Shown: positions 18,457 to 28,084, counted from the stretch's first letter. The stretch is DNA of 64,000 nucleotides from Pseudomonadota bacterium (GCA_022709365.1 JAKLIY010000006.1:1-64000); one strand, 5' to 3'. Notes: a model not told the origin generated them from the letters alone. Made by a program: numbers and translations.

Positions 18457-19437
18457 ATGAAAACCCCTGTTCGCGTCGTGATCACCGGTGCCGCTGGCAA
18501 CATCGGCTATGCCATGGCCTTCCGCATCGCTTCCGGCACCATGCTCGGTCCCGACCAACCGGTGATTCTGCAACTGCTGGAAATTACCCCGGCACTGCAA
18601 GCTTTGCAGGGCGTAGTGATGGAGCTGAACGACTGCGCGTTCCCGTTACTGGCGGGCGTCATCGCTACCGACGATCTGAAAACTGCCTTCACCGACGCTA
18701 ATTTCGCCATGCTGGTCGGCGCCCGCCCGCGCGGTCCCGGCATGGAGCGCAAGGACCTGCTGACCGCCAACGGCGCTATCTTCGGGCCACAGGGCCGGGC
18801 GATCAATGACTACGCCGCCGCCGATGTGCGGGTATTGGTGGTCGGCAACCCCGCCAACACCAACTCCCTGATTGCCGCCTGCAACGCCCCGGATCGGGAT
18901 CGCCGTCAGTTCCACGCCATGACCCGGCTGGATCATAACCGCGCCCTGAGTCAGTTGGCCGAGAAGACCGGCTCGCATGTTAACGACATCAAGAAGATGA
19001 CCATCTGGGGCAACCATTCCTCAACCCAGTACCCCGACATCAGCCAATGCACCGTGAAGGGCAAGGCGGCGACCGCGCTGGTCGACCAGGGTTGGTACCG
19101 CGATACCTTCATTCCTGACGTGCAGCAGCGCGGCGCGGCCATCATCAAGGCCCGTGGCGCGTCCTCAGCGGCGTCCGCCGCGTCCTCGGCGATTGATCAT
19201 ATGCGCGATTGGGCGCTGGGTACCCCGGATGGCGACTGGGTCAGCATGTCCGTCCCATCGGATGGTTCCTACGGCATCGGCGAAGGCGTGATTTACTCCT
19301 ATCCGTGCGTCTGCAAGAACGGCAACTACGAGATCGTGCAGGGTTTGCCGGTCGACGATTTCAGCCGCGAGAAGATGAAGGCGACGGAGCAGGAGCTGCG
19401 TGAAGAACGCGCCAGCGTCGAGGATTTGTTGAAGTAA
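18457..19437 (+). CDS. mdh: malate dehydrogenase, type 2 (NAD-dependent)
   Basis: Interconverts malate and oxaloacetate in the TCA cycle. 326 residues, opening with the NAD-binding [19 protein letters not shown]. This N-terminus and length identify the LDH-like type-2 MDH (as in Thermus and Burkholderia) rather than the 312-residue E. coli form. Catalytic His lies in [12 protein letters not shown] and substrate Arg in [16 protein letters not shown] and [16 protein letters not shown] ribosome site sits 8 bases before the ATG at 18457. Confidence 0.95.
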   Translation: MKTPVRVVITGAAGNIGYAMAFRIASGTMLGPDQPVILQLLEITPALQALQGVVMELNDCAFPLLAGVIATDDLKTAFTDANFAMLVGARPRGPGMERKDLLTANGAIFGPQGRAINDYAAADVRVLVVGNPANTNSLIAACNAPDRDRRQFHAMTRLDHNRALSQLAEKTGSHVNDIKKMTIWGNHSSTQYPDISQCTVKGKAATALVDQGWYRDTFIPDVQQRGAAIIKARGASSAASAASSAIDHMRDWALGTPDGDWVSMSVPSDGSYGIGEGVIYSYPCVCKNGNYEIVQGLPVDDFSREKMKATEQELREERASVEDLLK

Positions 19438-19565
19438 TCGGTGTCCCGCCGTCTTCGGATGATTTCGGAGGTGGCGGGCAGGAAATTTCCCAGTCAGCGA
19501 CTAAACTATATTTTCGCGATAACCATAACGTCGCATAACTACCGAAGCCTTGAGGATGCAATCGC

Positions 19566-21458
19566 ATGAATTACGAAGAATTCCATCGCTGGTCCATTGA
19601 CGATCCCGAAGGTTTCTGGGGCGAACAGGCCCAGTTGATCCACTGGAACAAGCCGCCGCAGAAAATCCGTGACTACAGCAAGCCGCCGTTTTGCAAATGG
19701 TTTGTTGGCGGTGAAACCAATCTCTGCTACAACGCGGTGGACCGGCATCTGGCCGACCGCGCCGATCAGCGGGCGCTGATCTACATCTCGACGGAAACCG
19801 ACGAGACCAAGATTTACACCTACGCCGAATTGCACCGCGAAGTGAACCGCTTTGCGGCAGTACTGCAATCGCTGGGCGTCGGGAAAGGCGACCGGGTCAT
19901 CATCTACATGCCGATGATCGCTGAAGCGGCGTTCGCCATTCTGGCCTGCGCCCGGATCGGCGCGATTCACTCGGTGGTATTCGGCGGATTTGCGGCCTAC
20001 AACCTGGCGGTGCGCATCGACGACGCCAAACCCAAGGTCATGGTTACCTCCGACGCCGGTATGCGCGGCGGCAAGGCGGTGCCCTACAAGCACCTGGTCG
20101 ATGAGTCCTGCAATCTGTCCAAATTCCCGCCGGAAAAAGTGGTGATCTGCAATCGGGGTCTGGACAAGGGCCTGACGCTGGTGGAAGGCCGCGATCTGGA
20201 CTACGCAACCCTGCGCGCCCAGCACATCGACGCCGAGGTGCCGATCACTTGGCTGGAATCCAACGAGCCGAGCTACATCCTCTACACTTCCGGCACGACC
20301 GGCATTCCCAAGGGTGTCCAGCGCGATGTCGGCGGTTACGCGGTGGCGCTGGCCTCGACCATGAAGCATCTCTACCACATCAATCCCGGCGAGACCATGT
20401 TCGCCACCTCCGATATCGGCTGGGTGGTGGGTCACTCCTACATCGTCTACGCACCGTTGATCCACGGCTGCCCCACGATTTTCTACGAGGGTCTGCCGAT
20501 CCGCCCGGATCCCGGCATCTGGTGGAAGATCGTCAATGAATATAAAGTCCGGTCGATGTTCTCGTCGCCGACGGCGGTGCGCGTCCTGAAAGGGCAGGAC
20601 CAGAAGTACATGACGATGCACGACGTGTCCTGCCTGCGCTACCTGTTCCTGGCCGGTGAGCCGCTGGACGAGCCGACCTCGCGGTGGATCACCGACGCAC
20701 TGAAAATTCCGGTCATCGACCACTACTGGCAAACCGAGACCGGCTGGCCGATGCTGTCCTATCTGCCGGGCGTCGATCTCAAGCCGAACCGCTTTGGTTC
20801 GCCGGGGTTCCCGGTTTACGGCTACAACATCCGCGTCATCAGCGAAGGCACCGGCGAGGAAGTGCCGCGCGGCGAAAAGGGCGTGCTGGTCGTGGAGCCG
20901 CCGCTGCCGCCGGGCTGCCTGAGCACGGTGTGGGGCGATGACCGGCGCTTCGTCCAGAGCTATTTCACCAGCTTCAAGGAGATGCTGTACACCTCCTCCG
21001 ACTGGGCGGTGCGCGATGAGGATGGCTATTTCTTCATCCTGGGCCGCACGGATGACGTGATCAATGTCGCGGGCCATCGCTTGGGCACCCGTGAGATTGA
21101 GGAAGCGATCCAGGCGCATCCGGCGGTCGCTGAGGTCGCAGTGATCGGCGTGGCCGACAAGGTCAAGGGCCAGGTGCCGGTCGGCTTCTGTCGGCTGAAG
21201 GATCCGACGCAACTGGACGCGCCGGGCGCCACCGAGCGGATGGAAAAAGAAATCATTGCCAAGGTGCAGGAACTACTCGGCGCAGTGGCCAAGCCGCATA
21301 ACGTCCACTTCGTCAGCTCCCTGCCCAAGACCCGCTCTGGCAAGTTGTTGCGGCGTTCGATCCAGGCGCTGGCTGAAGGCCGCGACCCGGGCGATTTGTC
21401 TACTTTGGATGATCCGAACTCGCTGGAAGAAGTGCGGCGGGCAGTGGAGCATCACTAA
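19566..21458 (+). CDS. prpE: propionate-CoA ligase
   Basis: Activates propionate to propionyl-CoA via an acyl-adenylate. 630 residues. The adenylation motif YTSGTTGIPKGVQRDVGG (residues about 239-256) has the QRD form of PrpE, where acetyl-CoA synthetase has a different sequence. The N-terminus (DPEGFWGEQAQLIHWNKPPQ) is also PrpE-like. The conserved C-terminal lysine is in PKTRSGKLLRR, a site usually controlled by acylation. It follows mdh by 128 bases; no prpBCD cluster is present, so methylcitrate genes must be elsewhere. Some acetate activity is usual in this family. Confidence 0.9.
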   Translation: MNYEEFHRWSIDDPEGFWGEQAQLIHWNKPPQKIRDYSKPPFCKWFVGGETNLCYNAVDRHLADRADQRALIYISTETDETKIYTYAELHREVNRFAAVLQSLGVGKGDRVIIYMPMIAEAAFAILACARIGAIHSVVFGGFAAYNLAVRIDDAKPKVMVTSDAGMRGGKAVPYKHLVDESCNLSKFPPEKVVICNRGLDKGLTLVEGRDLDYATLRAQHIDAEVPITWLESNEPSYILYTSGTTGIPKGVQRDVGGYAVALASTMKHLYHINPGETMFATSDIGWVVGHSYIVYAPLIHGCPTIFYEGLPIRPDPGIWWKIVNEYKVRSMFSSPTAVRVLKGQDQKYMTMHDVSCLRYLFLAGEPLDEPTSRWITDALKIPVIDHYWQTETGWPMLSYLPGVDLKPNRFGSPGFPVYGYNIRVISEGTGEEVPRGEKGVLVVEPPLPPGCLSTVWGDDRRFVQSYFTSFKEMLYTSSDWAVRDEDGYFFILGRTDDVINVAGHRLGTREIEEAIQAHPAVAEVAVIGVADKVKGQVPVGFCRLKDPTQLDAPGATERMEKEIIAKVQELLGAVAKPHNVHFVSSLPKTRSGKLLRRSIQALAEGRDPGDLSTLDDPNSLEEVRRAVEHH

Positions 21459-21530
21459 GTTCAACCCTTCTTCCCGCCAGGCGGTATGACGCCTCGGGAT
21501 GGAAGTGAATATGTGGCGCATTTAGAGCAA

Positions 21531-21560
21531 TCCCTTCCCCAATCGGGGAAGGGATTTTTT
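21531..21560 (+). terminator. Rho-independent terminator after prpE
   Basis: A perfect 10-bp stem (TCCCTTCCCC / GGGGAAGGGA) with a 4-base loop, followed by six T. It separates prpE from trpG. Confidence 0.92.
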
Positions 21561-21678
21561 GTAAGCGGCCTACAAAAACCAACTCTTTGAACTGTATATC
21601 TATGGAGTCAGCTTCTAGCCGGCTTAATAGGCTAAAAAAATCGGGAAAAATTATTTTTATCAAAAGGATAATTTTGAA

Positions 21679-22260
21679 ATGCTGTTGATGATCGACAACT
21701 ACGACTCCTTCACTTACAACCTGGTGCAATATTTCGGCGAACTGGGCGAAGAGGTATGGGTGTATCGCAACGACCAAATTACTCTGGAACAGCTCGCCGA
21801 GCTGCAACCGGAGCGCCTGGTCCTTTCACCGGGTCCCTGCACGCCCAATGAGGCGGGGGTGTCGTTGGCCACTGTTGAACGCTTCGCCGGCCACTTTCCC
21901 ATTCTCGGGGTTTGCCTCGGCCATCAGAGCATCGGCCAGGCTTTCGGCGGGCGCATCGTCCGCGCTGGCCAGGTCATGCATGGCAAAACTTCCGAGGTTT
22001 ACCATACCGGCCAGGGCGTGTTCACTGGACTACCGAATCCTTTTACTGTGGTGCGTTATCATTCTCTGGTTATCGACAAAACAACCCTCCCGGACAGCCT
22101 GAGCATCACTGCTTGGACCCAAACCCCGGATGGCGACCTCGACGAAATCATGGGGGTGCGCCACAAAACTCTGCCGGTGGAAGGCGTACAATTTCACCCC
22201 GAATCGATTCTGACTGAACACGGCCACGCCCTGTTGCGCAATTTTCTGACCCGGCACTGA
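21679..22260 (+). CDS. trpG: anthranilate synthase component II (glutamine amidotransferase)
   Basis: Supplies ammonia from glutamine for anthranilate synthesis, possibly also for p-aminobenzoate (PabA). 193 residues, with the [19 protein letters not shown]-terminus, nucleophilic Cys in [15 protein letters not shown] and the His/Glu pair in [10 protein letters not shown]. An AAGGATAA ribosome site precedes the ATG. It starts the trpGDC operon; trpE is absent from the window. The AT-rich 116-base leader holds no recognisable Trp-rich leader peptide or attenuator. Confidence 0.95.
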   Translation: MLLMIDNYDSFTYNLVQYFGELGEEVWVYRNDQITLEQLAELQPERLVLSPGPCTPNEAGVSLATVERFAGHFPILGVCLGHQSIGQAFGGRIVRAGQVMHGKTSEVYHTGQGVFTGLPNPFTVVRYHSLVIDKTTLPDSLSITAWTQTPDGDLDEIMGVRHKTLPVEGVQFHPESILTEHGHALLRNFLTRH

Positions 22261-22281
22261 ATCGCCCCGGAGAACGTTCTC

Positions 22282-23316
22282 ATGTCCATTACTCCCCAGG
22301 AAGCCCTGCAACGCACCATCGAGCATCGCGAAATTTTCTACGATGAAATGCTGTCGCTGATGCGGCAAATCATGGCTGGCGATATTTCCCCAGTGATGAC
22401 CGCCGCCATCCTGACCGGCCTGCGGGTGAAAAAGGAAACGATTGGCGAAATTACCGCTGCTGCGACGGTGATGCGTGACTTGTCCACCAAAGTTCACATT
22501 CCCCCGCCGCACGAGCATTTTGTGGACATCGTTGGCACCGGCGGCGATGGCTCGCACACCTTCAATATCTCCACGACCAGCATGTTTGTCGCTGCTGCTG
22601 CTGGCGCTCGCGTCGCCAAGCATGGCAATCGCAGCGTGTCCTCCAAATCGGGCAGCGCCGACGGCTTGGAGGCGCTGGGCGCGCGCATCGATCTGAACCC
22701 GGAGCAGGTGGCCGAATGCATTGAAACGACCGGCATCGGCTTCATGTTCGCGCCGAATCACCATACGGCGATGAAAAATGTCGCCCCGGTGCGCCGCGAA
22801 ATGGGGGTGCGCACCATTTTCAATATTCTCGGCCCACTGACCAATCCCGCTGGCGCGCCGCATCAGCTTCTGGGCGTCTTCCATCCCGATCTGGTCGGCA
22901 TCCTGGTGCGGGTCATGCAGCGCTTGGGCGCGCAACACGTTCTCGTGGTGTGGGGCAAGGATGGCATGGATGAAATCTCGCTGGGCGCGGCCACGCTGGT
23001 CGGCGAACTCAAGAACGGCGAGATTATGGAATACGAAATCCACCCCGAGGATTTTGGATTAGCGATGGTGTCCAATCGCAGCCTCCGGGTTGAGAACGCG
23101 GAACAGTCCAAAGCCCTGATGCTGGCGGCGCTGGACAACCATCCGGGCGCGGCCCGCGACATCGTCGCCTTCAACGCTGGCGCGGCGCTGTATGCGGCTA
23201 ACATCAGCGCCTCCATCGACGATGGCATCTGGCTGGCGCGGGATGTTCTGGCCAATGGTGCAGCGCGAGCCAAGCTCGATGAATTTGTGCGTTGCACCCA
23301 GAAATTGGCCTCATGA
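22282..23316 (+). CDS. trpD: anthranilate phosphoribosyltransferase
   Basis: Joins anthranilate and PRPP in the second step of tryptophan synthesis. 344 residues, with the PRPP-binding [14 protein letters not shown] and the [15 protein letters not shown] stretch. The ribosome site GGAGAA lies inside a perfect 12-base palindrome (22270-22281) that touches the ATG. The stop codon overlaps the trpC start (ATGA). Confidence 0.97.
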   Translation: MSITPQEALQRTIEHREIFYDEMLSLMRQIMAGDISPVMTAAILTGLRVKKETIGEITAAATVMRDLSTKVHIPPPHEHFVDIVGTGGDGSHTFNISTTSMFVAAAAGARVAKHGNRSVSSKSGSADGLEALGARIDLNPEQVAECIETTGIGFMFAPNHHTAMKNVAPVRREMGVRTIFNILGPLTNPAGAPHQLLGVFHPDLVGILVRVMQRLGAQHVLVVWGKDGMDEISLGAATLVGELKNGEIMEYEIHPEDFGLAMVSNRSLRVENAEQSKALMLAALDNHPGAARDIVAFNAGAALYAANISASIDDGIWLARDVLANGAARAKLDEFVRCTQKLAS

Positions 23317-24161
23317 GCGACGTATCCGACATTCTGCAAAAAATCCTGGCTCGCAAGGTTGCGGAAGTCACTGAGCGCAGCGCGCAACTGGGCCTGCCGG
23401 AATTGCGTCGCCGGGTTGAAGATTTGCCGCCGCCGCGCCCGTTCCGGGAGCGCATCGAACAAACCATCGCCCAGGGTCGGCCCGCGGTGATCGCTGAAAT
23501 CAAGCGCGCCTCGCCGAGTAAGGGTTTGTTGCGCGATCCGTTCCTGCCGGCAGACATCGCCCGCAGTTATGCCGGCGCCGGTGCCGTTGGTCTATCCGTG
23601 CTGACCGACCACGATTTTTTCCAGGGCCATGAGGACTACTTAAAGGAGGCGCGGGCGGCTTGCACCTTGCCGGTGTTGCGCAAGGACTTCATCATCGACC
23701 CGTATCAGGTCTACGAGGCGCGACTGATCGGCGCTGACTGCATCTTGCTGATTGTAGCGGCGCTGGAAGATGCCGCATTGCGAGTTCTGGCGCAACTCGC
23801 GGCGGATTTGCAGATGGACGTGCTGGTTGAAGTCCACGATGCCGGGGAACTGGACCGGGCGTTGCGGATTAATGCGCCGCTGATTGGGGTTAACAACCGC
23901 AATTTGCGCACGTTCGCCACCCGGCTGGAGACGACGCTGAATCTGTTAGCACAGCTTCCTGAAGGTTGCACCGTGGTCACGGAAAGCGGGATTCATACGC
24001 CGGACGATGTAGCGCTGATGCGTCAACACGGCGTTCACGCCTTTCTGGTCGGTGAAGCGTTCATGCGCGCCCCGGATCCGGGGGCGAAACTGGCGGAATT
24101 GTTTGGCCACCCCTCACCCCCAACCCCTCTCCCACAAGGGGAGAGGGGGACTTTATCATGA
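23313..24161 (+). CDS. trpC: indole-3-glycerol phosphate synthase with repeat-derived C-terminal tail
   Basis: Closes the indole ring in tryptophan synthesis; monofunctional, not fused to TrpF. 282 residues. The [14 protein letters not shown] motif, [14 protein letters not shown] and the [10 protein letters not shown] block are all present. The catalytic fold ends near AELFG, and the last 17 or so residues ([17 protein letters not shown]) are encoded by a copy of the CCCCTCTCC palindromic repeat, so the gene has been extended by it. The ATG at 23313 overlaps the trpD stop; the longer frame to 23292 is not needed. Confidence 0.96.
   Translation: MSDVSDILQKILARKVAEVTERSAQLGLPELRRRVEDLPPPRPFRERIEQTIAQGRPAVIAEIKRASPSKGLLRDPFLPADIARSYAGAGAVGLSVLTDHDFFQGHEDYLKEARAACTLPVLRKDFIIDPYQVYEARLIGADCILLIVAALEDAALRVLAQLAADLQMDVLVEVHDAGELDRALRINAPLIGVNNRNLRTFATRLETTLNLLAQLPEGCTVVTESGIHTPDDVALMRQHGVHAFLVGEAFMRAPDPGAKLAELFGHPSPPTPLPQGERGTLS
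24108..24150. repeat. dispersed CCCCTCTCC palindromic repeat, copy 1
   Basis: CCCCTCTCCC (24124-24133), a short loop and GGGGAGAGGGG (24138-24148), preceded by the CCCCTCACCCC lead-in. It lies inside the 3' end of trpC and supplies its last codons. Related copies are at 57689-57740 and 59831-59870. Confidence 0.85.
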
Positions 24162-24175
24162 TCTGAGGATTCGAA

Positions 24176-24616
24176 ATGAAAACCCGCATTGTCTGGCTGG
24201 AAGACATGACCTACGTCGCGCAATCACCCAGCGGTCATGCCTTGGTCATCGATGGGCCACCGGAATTGGGCGGTCACAACCTCGGGCCGCGGCCGATGGA
24301 AATGCTGCTGATGGGCATGGGCGGCTGCACGGCGATTGATGTCGTTAACATTCTGCGCAAGGCCCGGCAGGATCTGCGTGGTTGTGAAATCGAAATTGCC
24401 GCCGAACGGGCGGATAGCGATCCCAAGGTGTTTACGCAGATTCATGTACACTTTATTCTCACCGGCCAGGGTCTCAGCACCAAACATATTGAACGTGCTA
24501 TCCACCTGTCGGCGGAAAAATACTGCTCAGCTTCGATCATGCTGGGGCAGACCGCCAAGATTACCCACACTTTTGAAATTCGCGATGACCACCCCCCGGT
24601 TCTACCATCGGCTTAA
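24176..24616 (+). CDS. yhfA: OsmC family protein, YhfA-like
   Basis: A 146-residue cytosolic protein of the OsmC/Ohr fold. Its two conserved cysteines, C51 ([10 protein letters not shown]) and C117 ([11 protein letters not shown]), are the redox pair used for peroxide reduction in the family. The sequence is closest to E. coli YhfA, whose substrate is unknown. GAGGATT precedes the ATG. Its TAA overlaps the TAA of coq7 on the other strand (palindromic TTAA), so the two genes run tail to tail with no gap. Confidence 0.87.
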   Translation: MKTRIVWLEDMTYVAQSPSGHALVIDGPPELGGHNLGPRPMEMLLMGMGGCTAIDVVNILRKARQDLRGCEIEIAAERADSDPKVFTQIHVHFILTGQGLSTKHIERAIHLSAEKYCSASIMLGQTAKITHTFEIRDDHPPVLPSA

Positions 24617-25257
24617 ATCCAGTAAGTTGTTCCGGTCATCACCTTGGCGACGCCCTTCATCAAGGCGCGAACCGGCAGTGGCAACCGGGCGCCGCCGGCC
24701 TCCAGCGCATGGGTAGCGTGGCGGGCCTCGTCTTCCTTCATCTGCTCCAGAATCGCCCGGCTGGGCAGATCCTGGGCGGGCAGGCGGTTCAAATGCGTAT
24801 TCAGATGTTCGACCACCTGATGCTCCGTCTCTGCCACGAAGCCCAGACTCCAGCGATCTCCGACCCGCCCCGCTGCCGCGCCGATAACCAATGCGCCAGC
24901 ATAGAACAGTGGGTTGAGGACGCTGGGATAGCTGCCTAATTCTTTCAGCCGCTGCTGACACCAGGCCAGATGGTCATTTTCCTCGATACTGGCTTGCTCC
25001 ATGCGGTCGCGCACCTTATCCAGCCGTGCGGTCAGCGCCTGGCCCTGATACAGCGCCTGGGCGCACACTTCGCCGGTATGATTGACGCGCATCAGCCGCC
25101 CCGCCTCCTGCTGTTCTACCGGCTGCAACTCGGCGGCGGGCGCGCTGGCAGCGGGATTAGGCCGGCCGGTGGTGACCGGTTGCCCGAAAATCGTGCGGAG
25201 CGCCTGATCAACATGGATCAGCAGGGTATCAACCGGGGTATAGTAACGGGTTGTCAT
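24613..25257 (-). CDS. coq7: Coq7-type demethoxyubiquinone hydroxylase
   Basis: Di-iron monooxygenase that makes the last hydroxylation in ubiquinone synthesis, the alternative to UbiF. 214 residues, with the family's Glu/His ligands in [31 protein letters not shown] and [11 protein letters not shown] and the typical MTGTTYWI end. The ATG at 25257 gives the conserved start; the frame is open to 25311. It is divergent from the ferredoxin at 25291 with 33 bases between them. Confidence 0.93.
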   Translation of the reverse strand: MTTRYYTPVDTLLIHVDQALRTIFGQPVTTGRPNPAASAPAAELQPVEQQEAGRLMRVNHTGEVCAQALYQGQALTARLDKVRDRMEQASIEENDHLAWCQQRLKELGSYPSVLNPLFYAGALVIGAAAGRVGDRWSLGFVAETEHQVVEHLNTHLNRLPAQDLPSRAILEQMKEDEARHATHALEAGGARLPLPVRALMKGVAKVMTGTTYWI

Positions 25258-25290
25258 GGGCGGAAACTCGAAGCCGGGGGAAAATATAAC

Positions 25291-25599
25291 GTGTCCTATT
25301 ATCGCCATCATGTCTTTTTTTGCACCAATCTACGCGACGACGGCTCGCCATGTTGCCAGCAATACGACGCACAGGAGGCGCGCGACTATGTCAAGCAGCG
25401 CGTCAAGGCATTGGGTCCGGCTATTCCGCACAAGGTGCGCATCAATAATGCCGGTTGCCTGGATCGCTGCGCCGAAGGACCAACCATTGTCATCTATCCC
25501 GAGGCCGTCTGGTACACCTATGTGGATCATGCTGATCTGGACGAAATCATTGACGAGCATCTAGTCAACGGTCGTGTAGTGGAACGGCTGCGCATCTAA
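25291..25599 (+). CDS. thioredoxin-like [2Fe-2S] ferredoxin
   Basis: A 102-residue protein of the thioredoxin-like 2Fe-2S ferredoxin family (related to NuoE and the Shethna-type protein). Candidate cluster ligands are C11, C21 or C22, C56 and C60 (NAGCLDRC). It starts at a GTG giving the common [13 protein letters not shown]-terminus, with GGGGG upstream. The reading frame is open far to the left only because it runs through antisense coq7. Its physiological partner is unknown. Confidence 0.88.
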   Translation: MSYYRHHVFFCTNLRDDGSPCCQQYDAQEARDYVKQRVKALGPAIPHKVRINNAGCLDRCAEGPTIVIYPEAVWYTYVDHADLDEIIDEHLVNGRVVERLRI

Positions 25600-25634
25600 C
25601 TTTGTTCTACTACCACTGACCACCGAACAGCCCC

Positions 25635-25663
25635 TTGTCAAACCCCCGTCGCTTGGGTACGAT
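25635..25663 (+). promoter_or_regulatory. sigma-70 promoter for rplM-rpsI
   Basis: TTGTCA (25635-25640) and TACGAT (25658-25663) with a 17-base spacer, 45 bases before the rplM ATG. Confidence 0.7.
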
Positions 25664-25708
25664 ACGCGACTTTCCCAGCGGATACGGATTTTGCGGAGTG
25701 ATGTCAGA

Positions 25709-26137
25709 ATGAAAACTTTCAGCGCCAAGCCGGCCGAGGTCAAGCGCGACTGGTATGTGATCGACGCCACGGACAAGGTTCTGGGTCGGCTGTCATCGGA
25801 AATCGCCCACCGCTTACGGGGCAAACACAAGCCCGAATACACTCCGCATGTCGATACCGGCGACTATATCATTGTGGTCAATGCCGAGAAAGTTCGGACG
25901 ACCGGGCGCAAAATCAGCGACAAGATGTATCATCGGGTGACCGGCTACATCGGCAACCTGAAATCCATCTCGCTGGACAAGATGTTGCAGCAGACGCCGG
26001 AGCGGGTTATTCAGATCGCCGTCAAGGGGATGTTGCCCAAAAACCCGCTGGGCCGGGCGATGTTCCGCAAGCTGAAGGTTTACGCTGGCGCTGAGCATCA
26101 GCATGTCGCGCAGCAGCCTCAGCCGCTGGACCTGTGA
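25709..26137 (+). CDS. rplM: 50S ribosomal protein uL13
   Basis: 142 residues, the same length as the E. coli protein. It starts [19 protein letters not shown] and has [21 protein letters not shown] near the C-terminus. The frame is open from 25691, but the ATG at 25709 gives the canonical start. TTGCGGAGTGA upstream provides the ribosome site. It is followed by rpsI 33 bases later, the standard pair. Confidence 0.98.
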   Translation: MKTFSAKPAEVKRDWYVIDATDKVLGRLSSEIAHRLRGKHKPEYTPHVDTGDYIIVVNAEKVRTTGRKISDKMYHRVTGYIGNLKSISLDKMLQQTPERVIQIAVKGMLPKNPLGRAMFRKLKVYAGAEHQHVAQQPQPLDL

Positions 26138-26170
26138 TCGGCTGACGTATTTACCGGAACGGAACAAGCA

Positions 26171-26563
26171 ATGATCGAAAATCAGCATTACGGCACTGGG
26201 CGGCGTAAGACCGCTACGGCGCGAGTTTTCCTGCGGCGCGGAGCCGGTAATATCACCGTCAACCAACGCCCTCTGAACGAATATTTCGGCCGTCAAACGT
26301 CTTGCATGGTCGTGAATCAGGCCATGGAAGCCGTCGATCTCAAGGATAAGTTCGATATTTACGTCACCGTCAAGGGCGGTGGCATGACTGGCCAGGCCGG
26401 CGCGATTCGCCATGGCATCACCCGGGCGTTGATCGAATACGATGAGAGCCTGCGCGCTCCGTTGCGCAAGGCGGGTTTTGTGACCCGCGACGCCCGCGAG
26501 GTGGAACGCAAGAAAGTGGGCCTGCGCAAGGCCCGGCGTGCGACGCAGTACTCCAAGCGTTAA
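26171..26563 (+). CDS. rpsI: 30S ribosomal protein uS9
   Basis: 130 residues, the normal length, with the [18 protein letters not shown] start and the basic C-terminal tail ending SKR that reaches the ribosomal P site. Co-transcribed with rplM; no terminator is visible before the tRNA gene 10 bases after the stop, so the tRNA is probably processed from the same transcript. Confidence 0.98.
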   Translation: MIENQHYGTGRRKTATARVFLRRGAGNITVNQRPLNEYFGRQTSCMVVNQAMEAVDLKDKFDIYVTVKGGGMTGQAGAIRHGITRALIEYDESLRAPLRKAGFVTRDAREVERKKVGLRKARRATQYSKR

Positions 26564-26573
26564 TCTGGCTTTT

Positions 26574-26647
26574 TGGGGGATCGTCTAGCGGCAGGACTAC
26601 GGACTCTGACTCCGTCAACCTAGGTTCGAATCCTAGTCCCCCAGCCA
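26574..26647 (+). tRNA. tRNA-Gln (anticodon CUG)
   Basis: Acceptor arm TGGGGGA (26574-26580) pairs with TCCCCCA (26637-26643); the anticodon stem ACGGA/TCCGT encloses the loop CTCTGAC, giving anticodon CTG; the T arm has GGTTCGAATCC. The CCA end is encoded (26645-26647). It sits between rpsI and a strong terminator. Confidence 0.96.
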
Positions 26648-26657
26648 AACGAGTCAG

Positions 26658-26682
26658 CCCACCTCTGAAAGGTGGGTTTTTT
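26658..26682 (+). terminator. terminator of the rplM-rpsI-tRNA transcript
   Basis: CCCACCT (26658-26664) and AGGTGGG (26670-26676) with a short loop, followed by six T. Confidence 0.9.
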
Positions 26683-26754
26683 GTTGTAAAAAATATAAAA
26701 AGTTGTTTTTTTGACTATAACCAGAAAAATTTGTGTTTTTTTTGAAAATATCAG

Positions 26755-26783
26755 TTGCATTTTCGCTCCTGAGTGCGTATAAA
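26755..26783 (+). promoter_or_regulatory. promoter of porin gene 1
   Basis: TTGCAT (26755-26760), 17-base spacer, TATAAA (26778-26783), in a very AT-rich 170-base intergenic region 67 bases upstream of the porin start. Architecture matches the second porin promoter at 28085-28113. Confidence 0.75.
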
Positions 26784-26811
26784 TCTCTTTAACGAATTGT
26801 AAGCGCCCTTT

Positions 26812-26829
26812 TGTTGTGTCGATACAACA
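26812..26829 (+). promoter_or_regulatory. inverted repeat in the leader of porin gene 1
   Basis: TGTTGT, six bases, ACAACA: a perfect 6-bp inverted repeat between the promoter and the AGGAG ribosome site. It could be an operator or a small mRNA stem-loop; no similar one is present before the second porin. Confidence 0.4.
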
Positions 26830-26849
26830 TAAACCTAGGAGTTTAATGT

Positions 26850-27968
26850 ATGAAAAAGTCTACTCTTGCGCTGGCTGTCGCCGCTGCGCTGGCTGGTTTT
26901 GGCACGGTTGCCCACGCTGATACCACTTTGTACGGCTCCGCCCGGGTGTCCGTCGATTATGATGAGTACAACTCCGACTATGCGCGGGGTCCTAATGGTG
27001 GACTGATACGGCTCAGAGCCGGTACTGACGCTTGGGATATGTACAACAACGCTTCCCGGCTGGGCGTGCGGGGTGAGGAAGACCTGGGCGGCGGTCTGAG
27101 TGCTATCTACCAGTATGAATTCGGCGTAGACGTCACTGAGGGGGGCAACTTCAACAACAACCGTCCGAAGTGGGTGGGACTGAAAGGTTCCAGTTGGGGT
27201 TCGATCACCGCCGGCACGCAGTGGACGCCGTACTACAACGTGGTTGGTGTGGGCGATATCTTCAACAGCAGCAAGGTGTTTGACAACACGACCTACCTCG
27301 GTAACAGTTTCGGGCTGCGCATGGACAACAGCCTGATCTACACCAGCCCGAACTGGAGCGGCTTCAGCGCCCAGGCGATGCTGGTGATGAATGGCTCCTG
27401 CGGGACCAGCGATCCACAGACGCCCTCTGAACTGTGCAAAACAAATCCCGATAACAAGTTACCTGGTAACCTGAGCGATAGCGTAGACCTGTGGAACATC
27501 GCAGCGACCTACAAGAACGGCCCGTTCTTCGCCGGCGTCACTTACATGGCGCTGGAAGGTGATGATTTTAGCGATTTCATTACTGCGCCCACTTACGACG
27601 GCGATCAGTGGGGTCTGGCGTTCGGTTATAACTCGGGTCCCTTTGCCGTCACCCTCGCCTATGAAGATGGTGATGTGAATACCCTGAACTTCGGTAAAAC
27701 CCAAAACTTTTACCTGACCGGTCAGTACACCTTTGGTAATAACATCATTCGGGGTTCGTATGGCTACAGCAGCCCCGATGATGGTCAGTACATCTTTGCG
27801 GATGGGACCAGGTTGGTCCAAAGCGACATGAACAACTTCGCCTTGGGCTATCAGTACAACTTCAGCAAGCGTACCCGGACTTGGGTTGAGTGGAAGCTTA
27901 ATGATGTTGACTCCGATTTAGTGGGTGATCGGCAGGTGGTCTCCATCGGCACCCGCCACGACTTCTAA
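26850..27968 (+). CDS. outer-membrane porin 1
   Basis: A 372-residue trimeric-porin type protein (Gram-negative porin, Porin_4 class as in Burkholderia/Neisseria). Signal peptide MKKSTLALAVAAALAG...AHA, then DTTLYGSARVSVDYDEYN and many alternating beta strands, ending in the C-terminal Phe (GTRHDF) needed for outer-membrane assembly. The SRLGVRGEEDLGGGLSAIYQ block is the family hallmark. Paralogous to the gene at 28219. AGGAG precedes the ATG at 26850; another ATG four bases earlier is out of frame. Confidence 0.93.
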   Translation: MKKSTLALAVAAALAGFGTVAHADTTLYGSARVSVDYDEYNSDYARGPNGGLIRLRAGTDAWDMYNNASRLGVRGEEDLGGGLSAIYQYEFGVDVTEGGNFNNNRPKWVGLKGSSWGSITAGTQWTPYYNVVGVGDIFNSSKVFDNTTYLGNSFGLRMDNSLIYTSPNWSGFSAQAMLVMNGSCGTSDPQTPSELCKTNPDNKLPGNLSDSVDLWNIAATYKNGPFFAGVTYMALEGDDFSDFITAPTYDGDQWGLAFGYNSGPFAVTLAYEDGDVNTLNFGKTQNFYLTGQYTFGNNIIRGSYGYSSPDDGQYIFADGTRLVQSDMNNFALGYQYNFSKRTRTWVEWKLNDVDSDLVGDRQVVSIGTRHDF

Positions 27969-27998
27969 TTCTCTTTAGGTTTGAAGTCTGCTTTGATC

Positions 27999-28022
27999 AA
28001 CGGACGCCTTCGGGCGTCCGTT
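27999..28022. terminator. hairpin between the porin genes
   Basis: A perfect 10-bp stem AACGGACGCC / GGCGTCCGTT closed by a TTCG tetraloop, 31 bases after the first porin stop. It lacks a T run, so it may stabilise the mRNA 3' end or terminate only partly. Confidence 0.6.
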
Positions 28023-28084
28023 GGCGTTTCTGGGTTCAAAAGTTGCTTTAATACAAAAAAGTTGTATTTTTCACAAATTAGTAG

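Noticed and set aside
19539-21212. 557-codon open frame on the minus strand
   Set aside because: It lies wholly antisense to prpE, reads as low-complexity His/Arg/Asp-rich sequence and comes from codon bias of the real gene.
21561-21678. Trp attenuator or leader peptide before trpG
   Set aside because: No short ORF with tandem Trp codons and no alternative stem-loops were visible.
24970-25290. Upstream extension of the ferredoxin frame to 209 residues
   Set aside because: The extension is antisense to coq7; the GTG at 25291 yields the family N-terminus.
26418-26648. Minus-strand ORF beginning MAGGLGFEPRLTESES
   Set aside because: This is a well-known false protein produced by reading the reverse strand of a tRNA gene; it overlaps tRNA-Gln and rpsI.
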